A stretch of 46,424 nucleotides of DNA from Paenibacillus oceani (GCF_014705615.1 NZ_JACXJA010000059.1:1-46424), one strand, 5' to 3'. Counted from the stretch's first letter, positions 9,082 to 18,455 are shown. Made by a program: numbers and translations. The notes: generated by a model from the sequence alone, not told the origin.

Positions 9082-9262
9082 AGTCTATTCTGTAACAACG
9101 CCACGGTCCGAATTGTGCGAGAAGTACCAGCGGATTACGTCTACCGCATTACGCCCCGGCGCAAAAATCATGTACCGCCTGCCAATCTACCATCGCCAGC
9201 TGCAGAGGTACGTTAGCTGCATTCGACCGGAAACGGCGGAAGCCAGTTAAGACGAAAACCGG

Positions 9263-12064
9263 TTAAGGCCTGCCGGTACCGGTACTTGCCCCGGTGCCAG
9301 TTGTGCCCGTACCTGTTGCACCTGCTCCGGTTCCGCCGCCGCCACCTGCGCCTGTTGATCCCGTTCCCGTTCCCGTTCCCGTCCCCGTGTTGCTGCCGGT
9401 TCCGGATCCCGCGCCGGTGCCGGCGTCAGCTCCACCATTGCTTCCGGTACCGGAGCCGCTGCCGTTGCTTCCGGTGCCGCTGCCGTTGCCGATTGGCGGC
9501 TGGCCGCTCAGCGGCGGCACGATGGTCGTGCCTCCCGGCGAAGTGCCGCTGCCGGACGGCGTTCCGCTTCCGGGCTGGCTGCCCGGCGAAGTGCCTGTTG
9601 ACGCGCCGGTACCCGACTCTGTCCCGGGAGCGGGAGGGCCAAGCAGCGGATCGTTCTGCCCGGTGTCTCCGCCCGGCACCTGCTGCACCGGCTGGACGGG
9701 CTGGAACCACGTCTGGTACCCGACGATTCCGATCGTCACCAGCACGGCCACTCCAGCGAATATGCTTCCGAATTGAATGAGCATTTTCCGGTTCCCCTTC
9801 ATGAACCGGATGAGCGGATTCGCCTGCGCCAGCCGGATATCAGCCAGCACTTTCCGCATGGAGGCGTTCGGGATACTTTTCAGCTTCAGCCAGACGTTTT
9901 TCTTATTCAATGCTCCGCGGTCCGACCTGAGAAAATATCCGCGAAGCGCCGCTTCGTATTCCTTCGTCATCGCCATGTTCGGAAGGTGAAAATAAGCGTA
10001 TCCGGCCGACCAGTGGATAAAATCATTAATCTCATCGGCGTGGTCCGCCTCCTGCCGGATGTACGCAAGCATCTGCATAAAGGCAAAGGAGCATTCGCCC
10101 GGCTCCAGCCCGTTCTCATAGAAGGCGTACGCGATCTTCTCGTAGTTTTCCGGGCGGGCCCGTCCCTTCAACACTCGCTGCAGCAGCGCTTGAAGCTGAT
10201 CGAGCTCCTTGGGCATAAGCCGGCTCAGCACCATATAGCTCTCGGCTTCCTTCGAATTGACGTTGCGCAGCAAATAGGAAGCGCATTGCAGCGTATGGAA
10301 TACGGCCTGATCTCTCGGACCCAGACTTTCGGTCAACACGTGAGAATGATTGCCCAGCATATATTTCATGCTTTCCAGCTGCTGCAGCGTGACTTGGTCC
10401 AGATCGATCTTGCCGATAATCGTTTTCTGCGCGTGCACGTCCAGATCGTTATAAAAACGCTGCAGCCGCTTCGTGTTGCCGGTATCACTTTTGTACAGCA
10501 TATCCAAAAACACGTTCAGACTGCCGCCCGACGCGATTCGTTCGCGGTCTTTCTCAAGCAGCTCCTTCGTTCTGCGCATCAGCTGTTCCTGGAAATAAGC
10601 GGAGCCGACCGCATCTTCGATATGTTTGAGCCAAAACGAGATTTCTTCCTGCAAAGCCTGCATCGTGCCCGCCTGCTGAATCCGGTCGAGCATATACGCC
10701 TGCAGCACAGGCGCGAACTGCTCGGTGGCGAGCATTTTATGGGCAACGGCCTGAAACAACTCCTCGTGCTTGAGGACGGCGTCGAATACCCGGTTCGGAT
10801 AACCGCTGTCTTCATGGAAGTTCCAGCCGTTATAGAGCAGCTTGATCAGCGAAAACACCAGGTTTTCCTTTAAGCCGCCGATCCGGTAATAGTCGATCAT
10901 CGCTTCCACGTAACCGAGCGACAAGATATGGCCTTTGCCGAACAGCGAGATTTCCCGTTCCGCCAGCTGCCAGAACAGCTCGTCCAGCCGCGGCTTGCTC
11001 TCGACATTCCGATCGTTCAGATAGGTCAGGATGCTAGTAACGATCGATTCCTTCTTCGATTCATAAATATCTTCGCCGCCCTGCTCGATCTGGTACAGCA
11101 CGTTCAACTGATGATAGGCCGGCAGCGATGCCGCCGTCTGAGCGTCCACGTCTTGAAGCGCTTCTTCGGCGAAATCGAAAAAAGCTTCCAGCTCCGCAGG
11201 CTGCCCCCGGTACGCCCAGGCAAAATCCAGATAAGGCATCTCCGCCCCGGGAGGCTCCGTATTGACGAACCTGCGATTCGGAAAATCGAACAAGTAATCC
11301 TTGTCGATCTGGCGGTCGCCGCTGCGGATGCTGCCTTTCTCCACTACCATCACATCGATATACTTCTTGCCCTGCGGCTCGTGCGAATAAGTCGTAAAGC
11401 CGAACTTGCGGCGCATTCCATACGGCAGGCAATGATACAAAAGCTCAAGCAGCTGATTCGCATACAGCGAACTTTCGGTGACGTCTACGTCCAGCGCGAT
11501 GTACACCTTTTTGTTGCTGGAGATGGACATGCATACCGACCAGAGCAGCTGTTTAAACAACGCTTCGTCGATTCCGAGCCGGTCCAGCATCTGCTGCTGG
11601 CCCGTTACGTAGGATTGCTTGTCGTACTCCAGCTCGTCCAGCTCGGGGAGCTCCTTGATTTCTTCGTTATATTTGCTGGCAAAGCTGGTGATCCGGAAAA
11701 TCGAGTTCGGCAGCCGGTACACCGACTCGGCCAGCTCCTGCGGGACGATGTAATGGTGCAGAAACACGGTATCCCGCTGCCCGGTAAAATCCGCCCCCGC
11801 AAATACGCCCCGTCCGATGACGAGTTCCCCGGTTTCCGCCGTAAATACGGTCAGCGATTCGGGATACTTCGACACGTCCTCTTCGCCCCGCTGCCGCAGC
11901 TCCTGCGGAGCATGATACAGGCAAAACGGATGAAGCGTCTTCTTAATGAAGTTGTTGTCTAGAGAGGGGGATTTGGCCACCGTATCGAGCCCTTCGTTCG
12001 TCCGGAACACGCCTGACCGGCCGCGCGTATAGTATTGCTGCTGGATTTTCCCGCTCTGGCTCAA
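9263..12064 (-). CDS. GAP1-like GTPase-associated membrane protein with Gly/Thr/Ser tail
   Basis: The 933-residue protein opens with IQQQYYTRGRSGVF and AKSPSLD, which resembles the N-terminal domain of GTPase-associated protein 1 (GAP1-N2) families as I remember them. A long helical middle region (about 250-750) follows. One transmembrane helix at about 761-787 (LIQFGSIFAGVAVLV) precedes a 146-residue low-complexity tail of Gly, Thr, Ser and Pro, probably outside the cell. The start is a TTG at 12064, whose TTGA overlaps the stop of the upstream GTPase gene; the longer open frame from 12118 would overlap that gene by 58 bp and has no ribosome binding site. It is the last gene of the operon. 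The GTPase next door is the likely partner. Confidence 0.7.
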   Translation of the reverse strand: MSQSGKIQQQYYTRGRSGVFRTNEGLDTVAKSPSLDNNFIKKTLHPFCLYHAPQELRQRGEEDVSKYPESLTVFTAETGELVIGRGVFAGADFTGQRDTVFLHHYIVPQELAESVYRLPNSIFRITSFASKYNEEIKELPELDELEYDKQSYVTGQQQMLDRLGIDEALFKQLLWSVCMSISSNKKVYIALDVDVTESSLYANQLLELLYHCLPYGMRRKFGFTTYSHEPQGKKYIDVMVVEKGSIRSGDRQIDKDYLFDFPNRRFVNTEPPGAEMPYLDFAWAYRGQPAELEAFFDFAEEALQDVDAQTAASLPAYHQLNVLYQIEQGGEDIYESKKESIVTSILTYLNDRNVESKPRLDELFWQLAEREISLFGKGHILSLGYVEAMIDYYRIGGLKENLVFSLIKLLYNGWNFHEDSGYPNRVFDAVLKHEELFQAVAHKMLATEQFAPVLQAYMLDRIQQAGTMQALQEEISFWLKHIEDAVGSAYFQEQLMRRTKELLEKDRERIASGGSLNVFLDMLYKSDTGNTKRLQRFYNDLDVHAQKTIIGKIDLDQVTLQQLESMKYMLGNHSHVLTESLGPRDQAVFHTLQCASYLLRNVNSKEAESYMVLSRLMPKELDQLQALLQRVLKGRARPENYEKIAYAFYENGLEPGECSFAFMQMLAYIRQEADHADEINDFIHWSAGYAYFHLPNMAMTKEYEAALRGYFLRSDRGALNKKNVWLKLKSIPNASMRKVLADIRLAQANPLIRFMKGNRKMLIQFGSIFAGVAVLVTIGIVGYQTWFQPVQPVQQVPGGDTGQNDPLLGPPAPGTESGTGASTGTSPGSQPGSGTPSGSGTSPGGTTIVPPLSGQPPIGNGSGTGSNGSGSGTGSNGGADAGTGAGSGTGSNTGTGTGTGTGSTGAGGGGGTGAGATGTGTTGTGASTGTGRP

Positions 12065-13338
12065 CTGCCTTCGCCCCCTTCTCTCCCCTCGATATAATTC
12101 AGCTTGTAGAGCAGCCATACGAAAGGTTCGTCAACGCGCCACGGATTCACGACCCCGGTAATTTTCCGGTCCACCGGGTTGGACCCGAGCGCCGATACGG
12201 CAAAGTAGGCGGTATCTGTAAAGTAGACGTCCAGCGCGTCTTTGAACGGCCGGTCGACCTTCTCCAGAAACCGGCGTATTTCGCCGTTAATGTTTTCAAA
12301 TTCGGTCATATTCAAATGCTGCCGATGAACGACGTCGCGGAATACGTTGCTGTTCGAGCGGATGTACTCCCCGTCTTCCTCCTTCAGATGCTGCAGCATA
12401 TCGCTTTTGGTCAAAACAACGGCGGTCGGGATGTCGGTCTTGGCTTTGTCCTGATGCCCGATAAAATTTTCAAACATCGTAATAGCGACCTCACGCGGCT
12501 CGTCGTAACGGCTTGCGAATTCGCCGGCCTGATTGCCGACGTTCAGCAGCAGCCTGTCGCGGATCGTTTTAATTTGCAGCGGGTCGACCATGAACAGGAT
12601 GCCCGACGAGTTTTTGATATGGGCCGCGTACAGGTCGAGCAAATCGCGGTCGGTCATAATCTCGCCGGCGACATCAAAGAAGACGAGCGTAAGCGGAGCT
12701 ACGTCTTCCCCTTTGAAGACGAACTGGAAAATAAACGGCTCCTGCTTCTCTTCCTTCTGGGTCATTTCCAGCATCGTGCCCCGTTCGAATATCGGCTCCT
12801 CGTAGTTTTGCCGGAACCGGCGGCTGATCTCGGCGTTAAGCGGGATGCAGGCCGCATTGAAATTCGAGGCGGTGGCGTGCTGCAGCGTATGAATGAGCGA
12901 GGTCATGTATACCGACTTGCCGACCTGGGAAGCGCCGACGATCGAGATGATGTTGCTGGCGACTTTCCCCGACGTGATCGGAAGCTCGTTATGACAATGG
13001 GGGCACAGCCGCTTCCGGGTTACCCGGCCGTAACGGTCGTTTACGCCGACCAGCACTTTGCCGGAATAAATTTTGGATTCGTCCGGGATGGAGATCGGAT
13101 CGATAACCGCTTCGATCTCATCGATCGGCGACAGATTGAACCGCCCGCGGTATTTGTTCAACGCTTCGTCTTCCTGCAGCGCGTAATCCTGATCGTCCTC
13201 TACGTGGTGCGCCGCCCGGAACACTACGGCATCGGGATTAAATTTGCTGAAGCAAAACGGGCATACGATCGGATAAAACTCGGGTTTTACTTTCTCCGGC
13301 GGCTTCTTCTCAAACATTCCTTTCAAAAACTGCAGCAT
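12061..13338 (-). CDS. TRAFAC-like P-loop GTPase with split zinc ribbon
   Basis: This 425-residue cytoplasmic GTPase carries a P-loop GASQVGKS (135-142), a G3 element DVAGE (222-226) and a G4 element TKSD (310-313). TKSD replaces NKxD, as in double-GTPase/GAP1-linked families. Before the P-loop, Cys pairs CPFC (26-29) and CPHC (112-115) form a zinc ribbon split by an 80-residue insert. The phrase FFDVAGE after beta-3 is typical of this clade. AAGGAG lies upstream of the ATG. It starts 14 bp after the 213-residue gene and overlaps the GAP1-like gene by four bases, which argues for a functional pair. Confidence 0.85.
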   Translation of the reverse strand: MLQFLKGMFEKKPPEKVKPEFYPIVCPFCFSKFNPDAVVFRAAHHVEDDQDYALQEDEALNKYRGRFNLSPIDEIEAVIDPISIPDESKIYSGKVLVGVNDRYGRVTRKRLCPHCHNELPITSGKVASNIISIVGASQVGKSVYMTSLIHTLQHATASNFNAACIPLNAEISRRFRQNYEEPIFERGTMLEMTQKEEKQEPFIFQFVFKGEDVAPLTLVFFDVAGEIMTDRDLLDLYAAHIKNSSGILFMVDPLQIKTIRDRLLLNVGNQAGEFASRYDEPREVAITMFENFIGHQDKAKTDIPTAVVLTKSDMLQHLKEEDGEYIRSNSNVFRDVVHRQHLNMTEFENINGEIRRFLEKVDRPFKDALDVYFTDTAYFAVSALGSNPVDRKITGVVNPWRVDEPFVWLLYKLNYIEGREGGEGS

Positions 13339-13352
13339 GCTTCGTCCACTCC

Positions 13353-13994
13353 TTATTCCGGTATGAGTTCGAACAGCTCGCCGTACTTTTTACCGTCTGT
13401 AAAAAACAATTTGATCCGGCTGTTTTTCGGAATTTCGATGTCCGGCAGCACGTTTCGTCCCGGCTGAATATCGTCGATGAACGGATACACCGTTCCGTCC
13501 TCCGGATGTAGCGGCATCCTGCCTTCTTTCAGGACGTAACACAACGCTTCCTTCGGAACGGCAACCTCGCTCGTCAGCTCGATCCGGACCGGCTGGTATT
13601 TGCGAAACAGAGCCATGCCGGTTTTGATCGAATACCGGATTCTGGCTTTGGCGGCAGCGAACCGGATGAGGTTGTCCCCATCTTCCTGACGCAGCACGAC
13701 GATGCCTTCCGGTTTGCGCACACACGGGTAGACGCGATACGCATAACGTCCGATTCCATCGAGGCGTCCGCGGTACCCCGCCTTCGCTTTGTATTCCTCG
13801 CGCGTATACAGCTTCATCGCAGCCGGCGGCCGCTGCTGCGGAGGTTGCTCCGCCTCGGCCGGGAACAGGTACACATAGACGAAGTCAATACCCGCCGGCC
13901 ATTTCCACGTCAACACACTCTCGTTGCTGCCTTGTACCCGGTGACGCATCTCGGTGATCCGGCTTGTCCCGGACAGCTCGTCGCTCCATTGCAT
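13353..13994 (-). CDS. Hypothetical beta-rich protein in tubulin-like/GTPase operon
   Basis: I do not recognise a family. The 213 residues are predicted to be mostly beta strand. Two similar halves seem present, the first with WKWPAGIDFVYVYLFP and GIGRYAYRVYP, the second with QPVRIELTS and SRIKLFFTDGK, which recall FN3/Ig-like sandwiches. There is no signal peptide or membrane helix. AAGGAGGA lies before the ATG. It is spaced 14 bp from the GTPase gene downstream, so it is probably co-translated with it, and may be an adaptor for it. Confidence 0.7.
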   Translation of the reverse strand: MQWSDELSGTSRITEMRHRVQGSNESVLTWKWPAGIDFVYVYLFPAEAEQPPQQRPPAAMKLYTREEYKAKAGYRGRLDGIGRYAYRVYPCVRKPEGIVVLRQEDGDNLIRFAAAKARIRYSIKTGMALFRKYQPVRIELTSEVAVPKEALCYVLKEGRMPLHPEDGTVYPFIDDIQPGRNVLPDIEIPKNSRIKLFFTDGKKYGELFELIPE

Positions 13995-14119
13995 CCGCGC
14001 GTTCCTCCTTCTTGGAGAGATGACTTTATATATATCGCTTTTTAACTAAGTAGGTTCCTCAATACATGCTGCTTATCCATGGAGTACAGTGAGTTCAACT
14101 TGTATAGTCAGTCAGCTGT

Positions 14120-15409
14120 TTATCTGAACCTCTTATTCACGTTCCCTTGCTGCTGCCCGAAAGTGGTGGCTGTGTTTTTCCGGAAGCGGCTGAACGGGCC
14201 ATTTCCCGATTCTTCGGCTCCCCGGCTCTCCTTGAACGGGATAAGCAGCGTAGCCAGCGACAGCACGGCGGCAAGCGTCAGATCGGCGGCAGCCCGTACG
14301 GCCCAGAAAGGGAAATCGCCGCTCTGCAGCCCTTGCTCGAGAATCAGCCCGGCCAACAGTCCGGCTAACGCCCCACCGGCGGAGAAGGAACGCGCCAGAA
14401 AGCGGTTATCGAATATAATGCCGAGCGACAAGCCGATCAGCAGTCCGATTACAGCCACGATGACGATCCGTTCTAATGCGTACAGGAGACTGCCCGCGGC
14501 CGGTCCGGTCCGTTCGCCGACCAGATGCCAGCTCTGATTCGCCCTGTAAATTTGCTCAAATACGTTCGTCAGCTTCTGGACGTCATCGACGCTGTGGTAC
14601 TCGCCGCCCGTCCTCAATGCGATATTCCTTAACAGTTCGTTGCCCTGGACGTCCTGCGATTTGACGCCAACCGTATTCACGATGATCTGGTTGCTCGTAT
14701 ACGGATGAAGCGCCCGATTCAGATCGACGTCGCTGTAACCGTCCGAGATGAGGATCACCATGCTTCTGCGCTTATCGGTCTGATCGGCTTCGATCTGCTC
14801 CATCGCCATGGCCAGCGCTGCTTCGATATTCGTGCCGCCGATCGGCGGACCGTAGCTGTCCAGCTTGCCGATGACCGTATCCTTCGCGGCTTGGCTCGAG
14901 ACGGACGTAAGCGGCTGAAGCAGCTCGGCCTGATCGCTGAACGTCAGTACGCCGACGCGTTTGCTCGGCTTCATCGTCTGTACAAGCTCTTTGGCTGCGC
15001 GGAAACTTTCACGGTTCGGATCGGTTTCCTTCATGCTCTCCGACACATCGATCGCGACGACAATATTTTGTGCGGGCTTGAAGCCGCCCAGATGCAGACC
15101 GTACACCAGTTGGAGCAAAGCGCCCGACACGAGCAGCAGCACTAGCGTCGCGGGAACGAGCAGCTTCCAGCCGTCCTTCGCATACCGCAGCCGCCAGCCT
15201 TTGCCGTTCAGCTTCGGAGACACCAGCTCGGCGATCAGGCACATAAGGCCGATCCACAGCGCCAGCTGGCCGAAATAAGCGCCCATCAGCAGCGCGTTTG
15301 GAATCCGGCCCTCCCACTCGGCGAGTATGACTTCTCCAACCGCGAATCCGGCCAGCCCGCCGATCAGACTGCATACGAGCAGCAGCACATTCACTTTCCG
15401 TTGGTACAC
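14120..15409 (-). CDS. Membrane protein with central von Willebrand A domain
   Basis: The 429-residue product has three hydrophobic helices before residue 110, a vWA domain at about 115-285, and about three further helices at 305-400. The vWA metal site is intact: DVSES near residue 120 (the DxSxS motif), the Thr in GGTNIEA and the Asp in LISDGYSD. It resembles BatA/BatB-type proteins in having helices on both sides of the domain. The start is GTG, with GGGGGGAG seven bases upstream. It is the second vWA gene of the cluster and follows a repeat-filled gap. Its domain probably scaffolds a protein assembly. Confidence 0.85.
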   Translation of the reverse strand: MYQRKVNVLLLVCSLIGGLAGFAVGEVILAEWEGRIPNALLMGAYFGQLALWIGLMCLIAELVSPKLNGKGWRLRYAKDGWKLLVPATLVLLLVSGALLQLVYGLHLGGFKPAQNIVVAIDVSESMKETDPNRESFRAAKELVQTMKPSKRVGVLTFSDQAELLQPLTSVSSQAAKDTVIGKLDSYGPPIGGTNIEAALAMAMEQIEADQTDKRRSMVILISDGYSDVDLNRALHPYTSNQIIVNTVGVKSQDVQGNELLRNIALRTGGEYHSVDDVQKLTNVFEQIYRANQSWHLVGERTGPAAGSLLYALERIVIVAVIGLLIGLSLGIIFDNRFLARSFSAGGALAGLLAGLILEQGLQSGDFPFWAVRAAADLTLAAVLSLATLLIPFKESRGAEESGNGPFSRFRKNTATTFGQQQGNVNKRFR

Positions 15410-15455
15410 CGTCCGACTCCCCCCTTTGGCGAAATTTCACAACCCTGGACCTCAA

Positions 15456-15700
15456 GCTAATTAGTGGACGTTTGCAAGATTCTTATTATGCGAAACCCCG
15501 AACACGTGCTAATTAGCGGACGTTGGCGACTCTTATTATCTCGAATCCCGGAACACAGGCCAATTAGCGGACGTTTGTAACTCCTATTTTCGCGCATCCC
15601 GGAACACGTGCCAATTAGCGGATGTTTGCGACTCTTATTTTCGCGATTTCTCGGAACACGCGCCATTTAGCGGATGTTTGCGACTCTTATTTTAGGCAAA
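15456..15700. repeat. Five tandem 51-52-bp intergenic repeats
   Basis: Five units start at 15456, 15508, 15559, 15610 and 15662. Each begins G(C)(C/T)AATTAGCGGA and continues with a GACTCTTATTTT-like stretch and a CCCGGAACACGTG-like end. Copies differ at scattered positions. From 15730 to 15800 two inverted partial copies follow (AATAAGAG(C/T)TGCTA(A/G)AGACT). They sit in the 670-bp gap between two operon genes. No gene is visible in the gap. Confidence 0.9.
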
Positions 15701-15835
15701 ATCCCCCTATCCGGCAGAAACACCCCACAATAAGAGCTGCTAAAGACTCGTATTCGGGAAGGACGAGTTATTTTACCTAAAATAAGAGTTGCTAGAGACT
15801 GTTATCTGCGCACTGGGCTTGGGCTTTGAGCTTTC

Positions 15836-15903
15836 GGCTCTTGCCTCTTGCCTCTTGCCTCTTGGCTCTTGGCTCTTGGCTCTTGGCTCTTGCCTCTTGG
15901 CTC
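15836..15903. repeat. CTCTTGG/CTCTTGC heptanucleotide microsatellite
   Basis: About nine uninterrupted 7-bp units, CTCTTGC first and CTCTTGG later, lie in the same gap. Array length probably varies between strains by slippage. Because seven is not a multiple of three, the array would shift frame with copy number, but no gene is supported across it. Confidence 0.9.
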
Positions 15904-16079
15904 CAGAACCCGGGGAGCAACCGGCGGCTGGCGGCTCTCCGCCGGGCATTCGCAGCACGGGCGACTGGACGCTATCTCCAGCGGGTATCGCCGCAAAAGC
16001 CGTCCGGCAAACCGGCCAGTCTCTTCAATCGGCCGGAACGTTCCCCCGCCAACAGCCACCCCCAGCCGCACAACCTGTT

Positions 16080-18419
16080 CTAGTCCAACTGCACGGCGTG
16101 GAACTGATACCCGTTCTCCCGGTAGCTGTCATAATACTTCCTGCCGTTCCGGAACACAAGCAGGTCCTCGATCCGGAAGCCGCCCATCAGTATCAGCTTC
16201 TCGATGCCGCTGTTGCGGTTCTCGTGCACGCAGCCCAGCTTGTGCGTCCGGCTGTCCCGGTCCACCTCGAACGCGTACCGGATAAACTCGCTGTCGGCAT
16301 CGCCGAAAAAGTAATGCTCCTCGTACCGGTGCTTTTGCGTATAGTTGTATACGTCGAGATGAACGGCTGCCCGCTGCCTCAGCGTATCGTACAAATCTCG
16401 GAACAACTGCTCCTTGGACAGCACCTGATCCCGGTCGTCGAACCGGACGGTGACGTTCGCCCTGCGGATCAGCTCATCCTCGAACGACTCGCGGAACGGC
16501 TCGTACAGAAACACCTCTCTTCGGCACAGCTCGATCAGCCTCTCCAGGAAAGGCTCCGCGCCTTCCTTGAACTGGATCGCTTCCCCGCCGATATACCGGT
16601 CCTCGAACCAGAACTCGTCGCCGCGTTTGCCTTGCAAATCTTTGATAACGCCTTGGACGACCGAAGCGTAATATTCCGATATGTTGCGTCCGAGATAATC
16701 GTCGGCTTCCGATACGCTTTGCCGGCTAACCTCGCGGATCCGGTTTTCCAGCTCGTGAAGCTGCTCGATCCTCGGGCTTACCCGCTCATGCAGCCGGACC
16801 AGCACCGCCTCGTACCGTCTCAGCAGCGCCAGCTTCATTTCCAGATACAGCAGCTCCAGCCGCTCGCCGTAGACGTGTTCGAACAAGTAACGGCTAAAAT
16901 GCTTAAGTGTGCTTTTCTTCATAAAAGGCACGCGGCGGAACGGCTGCATATCGACCGATTCCCCGAGGAGCGCCTCGAGCCTGTGCCGCCCTTCCTCCAG
17001 CTGCTTCGCCGTTTCCTTGACCGTCTGCCGCAGCTCCTGGTACACGACGGCCGCATCTTCCTTCTCGTTCGTCCAGGCATAGGCGGCGTATACGCCGAAA
17101 CGCGGGTTGCCGATGATGTTCCGCTCGAGCGCTTCCCAGCCTTCCCGCTCCAGATCGAGCTGCTCCAGCTTCCGCTGCGCCCTATCCGCGAACTGCTCTC
17201 GGAAAAAATTCCCCGCATGCCGGCCGTACATGGCCTCTTCCGCTTCCGCAAGCGTCATCGACTTCACTTCGTCGAAGGAGACCGGCGAAGCCAGCAGCGC
17301 GTTCATCTCCTCGAGCTTGCCACGTTCCGGCATAAGCGTCTCCGTTCTCCGCTCGATCGAAGCGGAATCGGCCTGAAGCAGCTCTACGGCCGTCTTGCGG
17401 TCGATCTTGCTCCGCTCCTTCAGCAGCCCGGTAACCGATTGAGTCAGATGATGCAGCACCGTCAGCGCGATCGCCTTGTTCGGGCGCTTTACTTTGGAGA
17501 AGCCCGCCGTGGAGTAGACGCCGCCGCCCCCGCTGCCGGAACCGATATGCTGCTTGTAATGCTGATTGTTATACGTCTCCAGTCTGCGGTCCGTTTCAGC
17601 GGCCGTCTTCCGGTTTTTCAAGAGGCACAGGCTGCAAATGATTTCGTAGTTCGCCTCCATGCTGCCTTCGACGAAGAGACCTTGTTCGTTTTTGTCGCTG
17701 AGCAGATAAACGAGATCGAACAGCGGCGCCTCCTTGTGCTCAACCAGCAGCCGGATGCCGTCCTCCGTCACCTGCAGCGGCGCGCTGAAGCTGTAACGGC
17801 GGTCCTGAATCCGCTCCAGCTCCCGCATAAAAGCTACGCTAACCGAAGCGGAGTAAGCAAAATCCCCGTTCCCCTGCTTCTCCCGGATCAATCCGTGCAG
17901 ATCGGTCTGGATTTGCTGGAACGACTCGCCAAGCACCGCCTTAAGCAGCAGCGCCACTTCCGGCAATACGACATTGCACGGATCGTCCGCCATCGTCACG
18001 ACTGCGATATTCACCTGCTGGAATGAGGCGTAGACACGGCCGAACTCCGCTAGCCGGGTACCGAGCTGCCGGACGGTGCGGTTCAGCTCCGCCAGCTTAA
18101 CCGAATCGTCGTGAAACCGGCGGTGAAGCTCCGGCCTGACCGTCTTGCGGTCCGCGATTGGGGCATCGAGACGGAAGCCGAACACATTGTCCCGCTCCAG
18201 CGTCTTCTCCGTATACAGATGCAAATAAACGACGCCTCTGCTGTTGCTCCACTTCGTTTCGTTCCACTCGTACACAGCGGTCAGCGCATCCAGACTCTTG
18301 TCTCCGATAAAGGCAAAGACGAGCGGGTGATGAATGCCTCGCTGTCCGTCGTTCTCATACGCCAGCTTGTCAGCCCGGGCGTCGAATTCGCCGGCGAATG
18401 CCCATAGTCTCTCCTTCAC
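16080..18419 (-). CDS. Large soluble protein, partner of tubulin-like GTPase
   Basis: The 779-residue protein is not assigned to a family with confidence. The N-terminal part contains HPLVFAFIGDKSLDALTAVY, then NIAVVTMADDPCNVVLPEVA and FDLVYLLSDKNEQGLF. The last phrase resembles a conserved element I recall from bacterial tubulin-like (Tubulin_2) proteins, so this may be a diverged relative or dedicated partner. The C-terminal 450 residues are charged and helical, with likely coiled coils. There is no signal peptide. The GTG at 18419 is chosen because GGAGGT lies seven bases upstream. It begins 36 bp after the tubulin-like gene. Confidence 0.65.
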   Translation of the reverse strand: MKERLWAFAGEFDARADKLAYENDGQRGIHHPLVFAFIGDKSLDALTAVYEWNETKWSNSRGVVYLHLYTEKTLERDNVFGFRLDAPIADRKTVRPELHRRFHDDSVKLAELNRTVRQLGTRLAEFGRVYASFQQVNIAVVTMADDPCNVVLPEVALLLKAVLGESFQQIQTDLHGLIREKQGNGDFAYSASVSVAFMRELERIQDRRYSFSAPLQVTEDGIRLLVEHKEAPLFDLVYLLSDKNEQGLFVEGSMEANYEIICSLCLLKNRKTAAETDRRLETYNNQHYKQHIGSGSGGGGVYSTAGFSKVKRPNKAIALTVLHHLTQSVTGLLKERSKIDRKTAVELLQADSASIERRTETLMPERGKLEEMNALLASPVSFDEVKSMTLAEAEEAMYGRHAGNFFREQFADRAQRKLEQLDLEREGWEALERNIIGNPRFGVYAAYAWTNEKEDAAVVYQELRQTVKETAKQLEEGRHRLEALLGESVDMQPFRRVPFMKKSTLKHFSRYLFEHVYGERLELLYLEMKLALLRRYEAVLVRLHERVSPRIEQLHELENRIREVSRQSVSEADDYLGRNISEYYASVVQGVIKDLQGKRGDEFWFEDRYIGGEAIQFKEGAEPFLERLIELCRREVFLYEPFRESFEDELIRRANVTVRFDDRDQVLSKEQLFRDLYDTLRQRAAVHLDVYNYTQKHRYEEHYFFGDADSEFIRYAFEVDRDSRTHKLGCVHENRNSGIEKLILMGGFRIEDLLVFRNGRKYYDSYRENGYQFHAVQLD

Positions 18420-18455
18420 GCGCGCTACCTCCACTCGCTGTAAGTTGTGCCGCCG

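Noticed and set aside
12061-12118. Longer start for the GAP1-like gene at 12118
   Set aside because: It would overlap the GTPase gene by 58 bp and encode Arg-rich out-of-frame sequence without a ribosome binding site.
15456-15700. Possible CRISPR array
   Set aside because: The units are contiguous 51-52-bp repeats that are all similar to each other; there are no unique spacers and no cas genes.
15789-18026. 745-codon open frame opposite the 779-residue gene
   Set aside because: It is a GC-skewed shadow of the real gene and starts in a microsatellite; no domain is visible.
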